Below, piece after piece: positions 11,927 to 22,409 of a DNA stretch of 64,000 nucleotides. The position numbers were made by a program, and so were the translations under genes. Source of the stretch: Cristatella mucedo. Taxonomy: Eukaryota; Bryozoa; Phylactolaemata; Cristatellidae. The stretch covers positions 3,180,001 to 3,244,000 of the forward strand of contig WPIO01000041.1 in assembly GCA_009760855.2 (NCBI GenBank), in the 5' to 3' direction. Position 1 is the stretch's first letter; the number at the start of each line of letters is the position of its first letter. Below the pieces are notes generated by a model, which did not search any database, was not told where the DNA came from, and worked only from the letters and a program-made list of their open reading frames with translations.

Positions 11927-12121
11927 AAGGCAAGCGTTAAGTCAAGCCGATGGAGTTATAACCGGCCTGATAACCACTAAGTTAGAGAGATTCACAGTGA
12001 CGCATGTGGGAGAGCGTGCTGAGCAGTTCGAGACAGTGCTAGGAATACCAAACGAGCGGGTTCTCAGCTCGCGGGGTCTGGGCTGCCGGTTCCGGCCACC
12101 GCGGCGGCTCCAGGGTGCTTT

Positions 12122-12257
12122 AAAAAATTCATTTATATAGCGCCCCAAGAGAACTTAATCTCTATTCAGGCGCTTCACATACGCCTCGGGGCTCGAGCCC
12201 ACGACCTCAGTCAGACCTTGGTCGGGGCGAGCACCTTAACCGCTAGACCAAACCAGC
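12122..12257 (-). mobile_element. SINE-a inserted in LINE-A ORF2, with target duplication
   Basis: A complete-looking SINE-a: tRNA-like head (GCTGGTTTGGTCTAGCGG on the minus strand), GGGCTCGAGCCCC, and a 3' hairpin ending in ATATAAATGAA. It is flanked by the direct repeat TGCTTT (12116-12121 and 12258-12263). Taking out the insert and one repeat joins two open LINE segments in the same frame (NKRKA next to PWSRRGGR), which supports these boundaries. Confidence 0.85.
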
Positions 12258-12379
12258 TGCTTTTCTTTTGTTAATGCATAGTTCACGAATCTTAGCAACA
12301 GCATTAATATCTAGGAATGCATTTGATCTACGATGACGAAGCGATAGCAGCTGCTGACGATTATAAGCAACAAGCAGGT

Positions 12380-12440
12380 TACTAGCCGCCGGCGTAGCTA
12401 AGGCAGCCGCCGGCGTAGCTAAGGCAGCCGCCGGCGTGGG
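12380..12440 (-). repeat. 21-bp in-frame tandem repeat in LINE N-terminus
   Basis: Three units containing GCCGCCGGCGTAGCTAAG. On the minus strand they encode ALATPAA-type heptads, in the same frame as the YNRQQLLSLR motif just downstream. Confidence 0.8.
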
Positions 12441-12500
12441 AGACCCAGCAGCCCGAAGCTATTAGCGTTTAGATAACCATAGGCACGTAATTTCTTACGC

Positions 12501-13154
12501 GCTACGGTCAAAGAACAAGTAGAATAACTTTAAACAGGTCTTATCTGTATCGTTTCCGTACACGATGTTCGCAAGAACTTCGGTTTTCGGAAGAATTCTT
12601 CAACGAACACGAACGCACGGGAGAGCGTTCTATGTCAGGAGGCAAGAATGAAGAATATTTAAAGTATGCACACTTAGTAAAATTAGAAGAATTGGCTCGA
12701 TAGTTGGAGCTATGTGATGGCGGCAAACTCCCGCAGCTATTGCCTTTACAGTGCCGGACAGATGTGCATTTCCGAAATAACGACTCTTTGCTGTGTCAAA
12801 GTTTACTATTTATTATTTACTATTTACTTATTTACTACCCCGAACCCTGTGGTAAAATACTTTTCATGTCCAAATATGCCAACTAAGAAAGGTGTGGAGA
12901 AAGATTTGTCACTCAGCGATAAATAAAACTAGCAGCAGCCTCACGCCTTGATCAAGCGCTTTGAGACGAATCTCGGGATTCATTCGAAATTATGCAGTTC
13001 TGAAACATATGAAAGTACCTGCTTACCTTTATATTCGAATAGAATAAATATGCAATATTTTGAACGCCACGCAAACTAAAATGACTGTTCTGAGTTCACA
13101 CTGTACCGTGAATGGAAATTCTAGAATGGTTCAGTAGGCTCATCCGACTCTGGT
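12501..13154. other. Gene-free stretch
   Basis: AT-rich, with short open frames only (12541-12926) and no recognisable domain. It may include the 5' end of the LINE-A copy to its left; I cannot place that boundary. Confidence 0.4.
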
Positions 13155-13540
13155 AAATGTAATGTAATATATCTCCGGCAGTAACTCCCCAAAGTCATAT
13201 AGACTTAGGGGGGGGGTTAAGCAGAAGATTTTTCTATATCACATTCAAAGCCAACAGTCTTTGAGCACAGGAATGAAACAACTAATGCATTGTCCATAAA
13301 TGAGTCGACGGCATGGTGGTGGTGAAACTGGTGCATCAGTTCAGCTACGTACGAAGGAACCAAGCTACGGCAGGCCTTGTGGGTCAACGTTACAACTTTA
13401 CTCTGCTTCCGTTGATCAATCGGGAGCCATCGCAGCTCCTTCGGCAAAGGAGACACACAAGATGGCCGAACCTCTGGGAGCAACCAGGCAGTGATCTCTA
13501 TCAGCACCGACCAACAGTGAAACTGCGGACTGACTGGATC
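13155..13540 (-). mobile_element. LINE-B 3' end with RT C-terminus
   Basis: The tail side shows AATGTAATGTAATATATCTC. The minus frame at 13507-13217 has ELRWLPIDQR followed by KVVTLTHKACRSLVPSYVAEL, the C-terminal signature of CR1-like RTs but clearly different from LINE-A. Related copies lie at 43.9, 44.4 and 60.8 kb. From 13541 to 13914 nothing is recognised. Confidence 0.75.
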
Positions 13541-13914
13541 AGAAGCTGAGCAGTCAGTAGCACCGTGTCACCGTCGTGGCGGTCAACTGAGCGCTATAGA
13601 GAATCATTCTCCTAACATTGCCCCTTAGTCTTTGTAGCTTGATAGAGTTTCATACTCAGAAGCATGACATCGAGGCGTGATGTCAAGGATCTCGTCCTGC
13701 GTGACGTGTCGGAAACGGCATCCACCAGCAAGCACTCCCCCTTAAAGCAAATGGCGGCACCGATCAAACAGTTCTAGTTGGGTAAAGTCTCGCTGACTCT
13801 TCAGCTGTCACAGTGGCCGACAATAGAATCACTTGAGTGGCGATAGCGCTGACTAATTCACGACCAGGCAGCATTTCGTATCTAGGCACCGCCATGTGCT
13901 ATAATATAGTTGAC

Positions 13915-14640
13915 ACTAATGCATTTTATAGCAAGCCCTCGGAGAGCTGAGTTTCTTTCTAGGCAATTTACATCTGCTGTAATTGAAGAATTTTAGAATG
14001 GTTAGTGATGGCACTGTGTCAGCACGAGTAAGCACACCGACGACCATTCGCAACGGTCCAGCGCACGCTGAGAAGAAGAACATGTGAGATTGTATAGCTT
14101 CTTCTTAAACGCTGTCAAATCAAGGGGATGTCGCCATGCTGTCCGGAAGTGAGCTCAAGGCTCACTTCCGGGGAGTTTAATAACTAAATGGACGGCTTCC
14201 AAAGGATTCGAGGTTGGCTAGAGGCATGGCGAAATTACTCGTGTCATGAGAGCGGGTGGCACGATGCCTGGCCTGATTAGAGAGTAGCTCGGACAGGTAA
14301 GCTGAAGCAACAGAATGAAGGGTCTTAAAAGTGAGCGACAGAACCTTGAAGTCGACACGCTGCTTGATTGGAAGCCGGTGCGCGTCGGCGAGAAATGGCG
14401 TGACGTGCCAGCTGTGGCGCTCACGACGGACGAGCCTAGCTGCACAGTTTTGCACCAGCTGTAAGCGCCTGAGTGCACAGGCCGGAAGACCAGCAAGCAG
14501 TGAGTTACATATGTCGAGACGGAATGCCACAAATGCATGGACCAACTTGAATGCAGTCATCATGTCTAAGTCTATGCCAAACATTTTCGCAATGCTACGT
14601 AGCTGCGATTGGCCAGCCTTGACCCTACAGCCAACTTATA
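13915..14640 (-). mobile_element. LINE (A-related), 5'-truncated
   Basis: 3' end block (ATGCATTTTATAGCAAGCCC, then GAGAGCTGAG), a 3' UTR with CACTGTGTCAGCACG, then an RT C-terminal frame (14584-14177) carrying KLVHAFVAFRLDICNSLL and LPIKQRVDFKVLSLTFK. About as decayed as the 7.9-kb copy. Confidence 0.8.
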
Positions 14641-14679
14641 AAATATGAAGCCGTCCTTAACTCCACGCAAAAACCCACT

Positions 14680-14906
14680 GCTCGCTTTAGTTTCGCTTCC
14701 GACTTGCTGACTCTCCGGGGGCTACTTGGGGACTCCTTGGTGCCGCGAACCTTGCATCTGCCCCCCTCACTGAGCCCTTGAGTCCGCCCACTCCCCATCA
14801 CTCGCTCCAATCTCGCTTCCGGCTCGCGTCGGCTCTCCAAGGATTCCTTAGAGCGATTCCTCGGTGCCGAGCACCTTTCGGCTGCCCCTCTCTCCGAGCG
14901 CTCTGC
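14680..14906. repeat. About 118-bp diverged tandem duplication
   Basis: Unit 1 contains CGCTTCCGACTTGC, GGACTCCTTGGTGCCG and CATCTGCCCCCCTCACTGAG. Unit 2 contains CGCTTCCGGCTCGC, CGATTCCTCGGTGCCG and CGGCTGCCCCTCTCTCCGAG. Spacing is preserved between matched blocks. From 14907 to 15389 no gene is recognised. Confidence 0.7.
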
Positions 14907-15389
14907 TATCCCGCACCGTATAGTAGTAATGGGGCTCCCATTGACTCGGTAACGTGCCGTCGTGCTGTTGCCGCTACCAGTGACTTGAAAAGCGACAGCG
15001 TCCGCTCCGCTACGACGCCCACACATCGTCAAAGGATGCCGGAAAGGCGGCTGCTAGCTGCCGACCAGTTCTGAAGAACGGTGCAGCAGCTGTCTGCTGC
15101 TAACGACCACTGACTCGCGGCAAACTTTGTAGCCGGGTCCCATTTCCGTCAGCTGCTGCGCGATTGACCTTTGAAATCGGCGGCATTTTATTGGCGCCAG
15201 TTCAGACCGCCTGGTTCTGGCTGGTGGGCCGTCGTCTCCTTTTACTGGCATCCGTACTGGCTCCAACGCTTCATAAAGCACTTCCGGTCCTTCGTGTTCG
15301 AGGTGCTTTCAAGTCCGCCGTTAGATTTGTTAGCCTTGAGAGTGAAAGCATGAGGTTAATCTAGCGAGTACAAGAATATAATTCATTCG

Positions 15390-15540
15390 TATGGCCCCCT
15401 GACATAATTTAATATCTATTGAGGTGTTTCACGTGTGCCATGGGGCTCGAGCCCGGTACCTCGGTCATAAAATACATTCACATTGACCTTGGTTCGAGAA
15501 AAGCACCTTAACCACTGGGGCAGCATGAACGCTTAACGTG
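15390..15540 (-). mobile_element. SINE-a, diverged copy
   Basis: The plus strand reads ATGGCCCCCTGACATAATTT, then GGGGCTCGAGCCCGGTACC, then AAAGCACCTTAACCACTGGG. This is the SINE-a order in reverse. A TCATAAAATACATTCACAT insert between the boxes is shared with the 48.4-kb copy, which suggests a subfamily. Confidence 0.7.
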
Positions 15541-15664
15541 TAGATCCGGGTCTTTACAAATATGACCCACTTTTGGTTGCCACATGAGCCTTTAACATTT
15601 ACTTAGCAGAGGCCTAGGCATATGGGATCTTGTTGATTAAGTAGCATCAAATTGGCAGCCTGCA

Positions 15665-15755
15665 CTCGGATATACACAATATCCTGGTATTAACGAATTT
15701 CCGACAACACTCTGATATACACAATATCCCTGCAGTAACAAATTGCCGACAACAC
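15665..15755. repeat. About 53-bp tandem duplication
   Basis: GATATACACAATATCC occurs twice, and each is followed after about 20 bases by CCGACAACACT. From 15756 to 16180 no feature is recognised. Confidence 0.75.
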
Positions 15756-16180
15756 TTGAGATCCTTAATAGTTGGGGTCACACTGCAAAAAAGTAAGCAA
15801 AAAAGTCAACTTAAGCAGACAGATCCCGACCATCGTACAAAAAAGTTAGTAATCGCCAACTCCGCAGTGTCGCATAGCTTTGAATGCGAATACCGTTTGC
15901 AGTCATACATGCGTAAAAATGGTAATGCAATAAAAATGGCTATACAATCGTCGAGATCAATAGACTGACGACGTTAGCTGCCTCAGGTCATCTAAGGTCA
16001 TTAGTGGCTTTCCGTAACTTACAAGAGTCACAGGAGTCTCACTGGCGGACCTTGCGATGTTTGCACTCATGGTGCGAACACACCACACGATGGGGAATGC
16101 CTTCCCAAGCCTGGCCTTGATCTACAGCTGGCTTTTTACATGTACTTATAGAGAGATAGATGAAAATACGCAGACAGCAA

Positions 16181-16242
16181 CAGTTAGAGGGAGAGAGAGA
16201 GAGACAGACAGACAGAGCTAGAGACAGACAGACAGACAGAGC

Positions 16243-16339
<97 letters not shown>

Positions 16340-16500
16340 AAAGAGGCAGGCTATACCAGGACCGGAATCTTGACCGGAAGAGACAGGCAGGCAGACAGAT
16401 AGACAGACGGACTGAGAGGGAGACAGAGACAAAGACAGAGACGGTGACAAATAGAAACAGAGACAGTGACAGAGAGAAAAAAGAGAGGGGGAGAGGGAGT
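16181..16500 (+). repeat. (GA)n microsatellite with GACA variants
   Basis: A pure GA core runs from about 16243 to 16336. Flanks are rich in GACAGACA and GAGACAGAGACA units. It encodes only low-complexity text. Confidence 0.9.
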
Positions 16501-16654
16501 AACTTGTCAGGTAGCTTCATTCGCTTGCAGCAACGCACCAATTCGACCTCTTACTGTGACATAATGCTCTTGCACCGCCAGGTCTTCCAGTCACGTGCTT
16601 TTGCACCACCAGCTCTTTGGCTTCAAGTTCCATCGCCGCTCCTCTCATTGGACT

Positions 16655-17335
16655 TATAATAATAGTACACAATTTCACTTCGACCTATTGAGAACAAAAT
16701 TTCTATCCAGGCGATTTACAGTGCGCTGCAAGAGGAGCAATTACCTAAGCATGCACGAAATGCTTAGAGCAGCATGTACAGTAGCACGCTTAGAGTAGTA
16801 CACGCGGTAGCACGCTTAGAGCAGCATGCACGGTGGCACGCTTAGAGCAGCACGTACAGTAGCACGCTTAGAGCAGCACGCAGGAGCCTCTTACTCAGGG
16901 CCACAGGTGAGTAGGTTAGGAATATTCACTGAATCAGGAAATCAAAACAATTTCACCGGGTGCAGCGAAAGCTAAACGGAACGGCTGCGTCTTTAGCTGA
17001 GATTTAAACGACACAGCAAAGTCGTTTCACGAAGTGACAGAAGCCTGAACAGTTTCTAGACTTTCAGCGCAGTGAAACTGAAGGCCTGATTGTAGAAATT
17101 CTATTTATTGTGAACAGCGGCGAGGCCACTGGAAGCAGAGGAGACGGAAGCGCGAAAGCACGTGCCTGGAGGAGCCTCGAGTTTGGATAGGTCAAGGCCA
17201 GTGCAAGCGAGCGAAGTTACCTTTAACCCACTGAGAGGGTATTGAAGCCAATTCGATGCTTGATAGGGAGCCAGTGAAGCCCTGACAAACTTATTGCAAT
17301 ATTGCAGCTGCGCCGTTGATTATTGTTCAGATGAG
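16655..17335 (-). mobile_element. LINE-C relic with internal minisatellite
   Basis: A 3' hairpin relic (GAGAACAAAATTTCTATCCA, then GGCGATTTACA) is followed by a 3' UTR holding a 26-bp array, then RT C-terminal text in reverse (TTGAAGCCAATTCGATGCTT, then GGGAGCCAGTGAAGCCC). Frames are broken. From 17336 to 17814 nothing is recognised. Confidence 0.6.
16762..16884. repeat. 26-bp minisatellite, 5 units
   Basis: GCTTAGAG starts units at 16762, 16788, 16814, 16840 and 16866, an exact 26-base period. The units (AGCAGCATGCACGGTGGCAC and variants) resemble LINE-A 3' UTR wording (GCATGCACAGTGTCAGCACG). Confidence 0.85.
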
Positions 17336-17814
17336 GATTACGTGCATGATGTAAATTGCAAAAACTAGCAGCAAATAGCCTATGTTTAGTTTTGGTGCAA
17401 AACTACCCAGACTACAAGCCAGCTACGTGCTATAGATGCCCTTATTGCAACCTTTATCAATTCAAAAAATATATGCAAGCAATTTATAGACAGACGTTTG
17501 AAGCATTTTTAATAAGGATATACTGCAAATAAGCTGCTTGTGCTAAGTCCTTACAACAAAATATCCAAAGCCTTCTATTCTAGAGAAAGGCATTGCAAAA
17601 TCCTCTGACTTAGAGGCAGTTACAAACTTAAGATAAAGTAAACCCTCGAACAGTTTGCTCTCTCTCGTCCGTGTTAATTTTCCTTCGCATGCTCAAGACT
17701 TCATTACATGCAACAATAAAAGTGGAAATAACTTATTTGATTCATAAAGAAGTCGAGAAAATAAGTGGCGGTAAAGTAGTGGTGTCAGACCTATGGAATA
17801 TTCGGATTCTGTCA

Positions 17815-17975
17815 GGGTCTTGGCCCATGGTTAAGGTGTTTGCTCTTAACGACCCAGGTCGTGGGTTCGAGCCCTGCAGTGAGCGATCCCTCAATCAGCA
17901 ATGCAAGCTGTGGTAGTTGCTGATAAGACTCTTTTGCCGATTAGAAAATAAGGCTGTTGATTCAACGAACGTTTT
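17815..17975 (+). mobile_element. SINE-b
   Basis: The head GGCCCATGGTTAAGGTG is A-box-like. The B-box-like GTGGGTTCGAGCCC follows, then the body AGTGAGCGATCCCTCAATC and the end AAATAAGGCTGTTGATTCAA. Confidence 0.75.
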
Positions 17976-18119
17976 TAGGATAGAAAGTAGCACAAGCGAA
18001 AAAGAGCTGGGAGTAAGTTTCTCAGTGTAGGACGTGTAATTTAGAAGTTTCTGTCGTCAACAATGTTTCAGCAAAGGTATGAGACAGCTGATGCATCCTG
18101 AGAAGACTTTCACTATCTA

Positions 18120-18120
<1 letters not shown>

Positions 18121-18204
<84 letters not shown>

Positions 18205-18238
18205 TGTCTCTCTCTCTGTCTCTCTGTCTCTCTCTCTC
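18121..18238 (+). repeat. (CT)n microsatellite inside a LINE RT relic
   Basis: Long CT tract with TGTC interruptions. It is followed directly by GCCGATGTCATCGCCCAAA, which matches the LINE-A codons for ADVIAK. Confidence 0.85.
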
Positions 18239-18740
18239 CGGCCGATGTCATCGCCCAAATATAATGACGACTTTTATTTTTATATTAACCTCACCCTTCG
18301 AGATTGGTTTATCTAGCATCGCTCCAATGACGTCCACCCTGAATATGGGCATGCTGTTCCAAAATGGCGTCATTACAAGAGCCCATTGCCTGCACTGTCA
18401 CGTTGGCCTACTTTCCACAGAGGAGAATCGCCTAAATCAGGACAGTTATAAAGAAGGCTAAGCTGCAGCAAAACTAGTTCAAGCGTTTTGTGAATTGCGT
18501 CACGATTGCTGCAATTACCTCTATTCAGGAGCTTGTCAAATCGGAGTCCTTGATCGATCGCAACTGGTGCACCAGTCAGCCGATGGTGCTGGTCTGTCGT
18601 CAGCATCGCCAGCAGCTGCCACGGCACCTCCATTCGGTCTCAACTCACAACGGCTCCCGATCAAGCGGATCAAGCGGATCAAGCGGATCGAGCGGATCAA
18701 GCGGATCAAGCGGATCAAGCGGATCAAGCGGACTTCTTCC
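18239..18740 (+). pseudogene. LINE RT relic with two internal satellite expansions
   Basis: It starts at the ADVIA codons after the CT tract. Next comes a frame with IGLSSIAPMTSTLNMGMLFQ (compare IGSASISPVESARNLGVMFQ in LINE-A), then KLVQAF, then NSQRLPIKRI, matching WLPVKQRI. At that point a 9-bp array takes over. Frames are shifted several times. It is much older than LINE-A. Confidence 0.65.
18659..18730 (+). repeat. 9-bp minisatellite (GATCAAGCG)8
   Basis: Eight exact-length units, one with GATCGAGCG. The array begins at the RT codons for LPIKR, and the length is a multiple of three. Confidence 0.9.
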
Positions 18741-18859
18741 ACGATCCTCCATTAGATCGCCGTTAGATCCCCAACCGCCGCCTCTTTCATTAGTCAATCA
18801 AATCAATGAAAGTCGTAAGATCCCATCGTGCTTTAAAAAATCCCTTCAAATGTTATTTA

Positions 18860-19400
18860 TAACAACAGTAATACATTTTTATAGCATCAAGACAAATCAA
18901 TCTCTGTCAGGGCACTTTACATACGTTGACAAGGCACGACATCGAATTGTCAGGAATAATTATTATGCAGAGTGCCAGCACGCGAAAGCAGATAATAATA
19001 ATAAGAACATGCGTAATACAGCGCCCGCAAAGAACTCAATCTCTTTCTAGGCGCTTTAAATTTGCTGCAAAGGAAACTCGATCGAGTGGTGAGCGATATC
19101 ATGCTTGATAAACATGAAAAACATGGTTCGGGGTGACTTGCACATGGTCGGCATGCAAGTGTGGGTTGTGGAGCGTGCAACAGTGTCAGCACGCATAAGC
19201 ACAAGATAGGTTGGGTGAAGCTAGAGAATACTACGTAGACAAGGAGCAGCTGAGTTTATGGACTTTTTAAATGCCCTAAAACCAGAGGGTGTCGTGACTT
19301 CACTCAAGAGTGAGTTTCAGACTTTAGGAGCACAATAGGTTCTGTGCCGTTCCTTGATAGCATTCTCTCACTAGGGCTGCTTCATAAGCTGGTTTTAGCG
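18860..19400 (-). mobile_element. Two adjacent LINE 3' end fragments
   Basis: The first (18860-18990) is a diverged hairpin block: TAGCATCAAGACAAATCAAT, then CAGGGCACTTTACATAC. The second (18991-19400) is LINE-A: TAA tail, AAAGAACTCAATCTCTTTC, GGCGCTTTAAATTTGCTGC, then the 3' UTR with GTGTCAGCACGCATAAGC. From 19401 to 19714 nothing is recognised. Confidence 0.7.
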
Positions 19401-19714
19401 ACTCCAGGTGTCGATTACGGCTAACATATTTTGACTTGGATGCTTCCAGATCTCTGATTCGTGAACGAAACCTCTTAATCTTCAATGCCTAGCGAATCTG
19501 TTCCATGGGAAAGTGTTCAACCAGTTTGTTGACGGACGGCTATTGTTAATCGACCGTCCGTTGAAAAGATAGATGCTAGGCCTCGACTGAGTTGTTGGTG
19601 CGAGGTAGGTTGTCGATGACACGAGCACGAACATGTACGAGCGGTCGATCTCGAAGCAGCTAATTTCAAGTCCCCGCAATTGCAGGTTGCGATGCTACTG
19701 CCTTAGTAGTGAGC

Positions 19715-19895
19715 CGTGATAGCTCGCTAAGCGCAAGGCGCAGCTTTTTACGAACTTGGTCCCGAAGTCGTGGGTTCAAATCCTGGAGTGGACGATCCTT
19801 TATTGCCACTGCAAGTGGCGGTGATAGCCGTAAAGACTCTTTTGTCGCTATACAAAAAAGGCTGTTCAATCAGCTCGTATTGTTTTTAACTTCCG
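19715..19895 (+). mobile_element. SINE-b
   Basis: GTCCCGAAGTCGTGGGTTC (B-box region) is followed by the body GACGATCCTTTATTGCCACT, then GCGGTGATAGCCGTAAAG, then the end AAAAAGGCTGTTCAATCAGC. The body is nearly the same as the 52.5-kb copy. Confidence 0.85.
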
Positions 19896-20002
19896 GGAAC
19901 CGGAAGCATTAATATCGGAATAACCTATTCGTTCATTAGGCCGTTTAGAAAACTGCCACGGCATCGCGATCAGTTCACCCATCATCGCCCATTGACGTCG
20001 CT

Positions 20003-20043
20003 AGCATTCAGCGGTGGAGACAGAGGCTCCACCGCTGAATGCT
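20003..20043. repeat. Perfect inverted repeat, 17-bp arms, 7-base loop
   Basis: Left arm AGCATTCAGCGGTGGAG (20003-20019), loop 20020-20026, right arm CTCCACCGCTGAATGCT (20027-20043). No mismatches. Confidence 0.95.
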
Positions 20044-20059
20044 ATTGAGACACTTACAG

Positions 20060-22285
20060 TTGGTGCAGACTTGAGGAGCACACAGTCTGATGAATCTGAT
20101 GAATCTGTCTGCGAAGTCCTTGACCTCATCTTCAAACTCATCTCCCAATAAAAAAATACTAGCTGTCCTTTGGATCCTATACCCACGGTCCTGCTGCTTC
20201 GATGCATGGACCTGCTGTTGCCATGCATACATGAAAATATAAATATATCTTTAGCCTCAGGACACGTCCCTGCCTCTTTCAAGAAGGCTATAGTTAGGCC
20301 AATAAATAAGAAAGCAGCACTGGACTAAGAAAACATAAGCAGCTTCCGCTCAGTCTCCCCTTCTACCGGTCCTATCAAAGACACTGGGACGAGTCGTGGC
20401 AGACCAGCTGCACTCACATATTAAAACTTCACACTTAGCTAGTAAGTTCCAACCCGGTTTTAGAGCTGATCACCACTACACAGAGTAAGCATTGCCTCGG
20501 AGTTATGACGACCATCTTAGGGAATGCAGATCCAGGTAGAGTCTCTCTGCTTGCTTTGCTCCATCTTCCGGCAGCCTTCGATACTATCGATCGTCAAGTC
20601 CTTCTCGAGCGCCAATCATCTCGCCTGGGCATCGCTGGCACTGCGCTGCAATGTAGTCGGTCTCAGCGGGCGATTCCAGAGTGATTGGTGCGAACGAAAA
20701 ACAATCATAAGAGGAGTCGCTGAAGTATGGAGTACCTCCGGGCTCCGTGGCTGGTCCGCTTCTCTTCACAGTTTATACTATTCCTCCCTCTTTTCGATGT
20801 AATCGTCAAGCTATGATTCCAAGTCTGTGCAAATTACGCTCAGTTTAACCTTTGCTTCATCCCCCGAGCCCTCTAACACGTCGAACTCACTCCACCCCTT
20901 GCTGCACATATTCCTGACATAATAATAAGAATAATAATAATAATGCACTTGATAAAGCGCCCTCAGAGAACTCAATCTCTCTCTAGGCGCTTTACATTTG
21001 CTGTAAAGGGAAATGCAATTGAATGATGAGTAATATAATGATTGATTAACAAACAAAATGAATAACATGGTTAGGGGTTACATGCACAGGGTCAGCACGC
21101 AAATGTGGTTAGTGGCAGCATGCACAGTGTCAGCACGCATAACCACATCAAGGACGAATCACAGGGACCCACTAAATGCTGTCCTAAATAGGTGTTTTTA
21201 AATTCTTTTTAAATGTGGTCAGGTCAGGGGATGTTCTGACGCAGGTCGGGAGGGAGTTCCAAGCTTTGGGAGCATACGAACTAAATGCATAGTCTCTAAA
21301 GGATTTGAGGTTTGTACGAGGTATTGACATCCGCACACCGAGGGCGGCAAACTTTCTCAAATTAAATGATGACTGAACCAACTTATTGGTTGGGGACAAA
21401 TCAAGAACGTAACTCAGAAACAAGAAATCCGAACGCTCAAAATCGGCTCTGCAAGCCTATCTTCTGTTGAATCTGCACGAAATCTAGGTGTCATGTTGCT
21501 AAGTGACCTTTCGTTAGACGACCATATCAGCTCGACAGTCAAGCCTGCCTACTTTCAGCTACGTCACATTGCTAAAATTCGGGCTGCTAAAACAGGGATA
21601 CTACATCCAAACTGTTCCATGCATTTGTGACATTCCGTCTCGACTTTCTATGACTAACTGCTTGCCGGTCTACCGGCATGGGCAATCAAATCAGGCGCTT
21701 ACAGCTTGTGCAAAACTTTGCCACTAGGCTTGTATGCCGTGAATGCCGCAGTTACCGCATCACACCACTTCCTGTCGACCCGTACTGGCTCCTAATCAAG
21801 CATTCAATTTTAGGTTGCTTCATTGGCTGTCTTCAGCCTACCTATCAGGACTACATCCCACCAGGCTAGGCATTGCACCCTCTTTTTTAAATCAAGTCAT
21901 TCGGCTGCACCCCCTTCGAACCTTAAATCCTCTGAAAACCTTTGATATGCCTTTAATTTGTATGCTTCCACAGTCTGGAAGTCACGCCCGAACGACTTCG
22001 CGACATCCCCTGACTAGAAGATATTAAAAAAAGGGATACAAAACCACCTATTTCCCTAGCATTTAGTGGGTCTTTGGGATTCATCGTCTGTGTGCTTATG
22101 CGCGCTGGCATTGCGAAAGCTGCCACTATTTGCTTGCTGACCCAGTGCATGTCACCCCTAACCATGTTAGGCTTGTTGACATTGTGCATGCTATTACTAA
22201 CCATACGATCATGCTTCCTTTAAAGCATGCATAAATTACCAAGAAAGAGATTACGTTCTCTGAGGGTGCTATACAAATGCAAAGA
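20060..22285 (+). mobile_element. LINE (A-related, older), split by a younger LINE-A
   Basis: RT text begins with the TSCPLDPIPTVLLL motif (about 20155-20200) and VLSKTLGRVVADQL, and continues through DTIDRQVLLER to about 20920. A minus-strand LINE-A then interrupts. The host resumes at 21331 with CCGCACACCGAGGGCGGCAA and runs through the C-terminal region to a hairpin (AAAGAGATTACGTTCTCTGA) near 22260. Many frame breaks. Confidence 0.8.
20921..21325 (-). mobile_element. LINE-A 3' end, nested, with 5-bp target duplication
   Basis: TAA tail, hairpin, 3' UTR and the RT C-terminus, ending at the codons for PRTNLKSF. GACAT flanks it on both sides (20916-20920 and 21326-21330). The host sequence across the join matches the LINE segment for DDIRTW, which confirms a single insertion of 405 bases. 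Confidence 0.9.
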
Positions 22286-22352
22286 TGCGTCGTGTTAAGC
22301 GCAGGCTTGAACGTCGCTTTAAGAAATCGGGGTCTGATGCAGATCTAGTCAA

Positions 22353-22409
<57 letters not shown>

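Larger units (their letters stand above)
8964..12500 (-). mobile_element. LINE-A, near full-length copy
   Basis: This is the longest LINE in the window. From its 3' end it has an (ATT)-type tail, hairpin, 3' UTR, RT (9142-10700), a linker region (10706-11332), an apurinic-type endonuclease region (11543-11926) and an N-terminal segment with an RRGGR basic motif (12263-12440). It is disabled by several frameshifts, a TGA near 11948 and a SINE insertion at 12122-12257. The architecture is that of CR1/L2 clade ORF2 (endonuclease then RT). No separate ORF1 was recognised upstream. Confidence 0.9.

Noticed and set aside
8964..12500. LTR retrotransposon or endogenous virus
   Set aside because: No LTRs, gag, protease or integrase; the endonuclease-RT order and (ATT)n tail are those of a non-LTR LINE.
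16762..18730. CRISPR-like regularity at 16762-16884 (26-bp period) and 18659-18730 (9-bp period)
   Set aside because: Units are head-to-tail without unique spacers, in animal DNA, and derive from LINE sequence.
18490..19050. 186-codon frame with a Gly-Ser-Ser repeat, looking like a linker or silk-type protein
   Set aside because: The repeat is an expanded 9-mer in a LINE RT relic, and the frame runs through unrelated LINE 3' ends.
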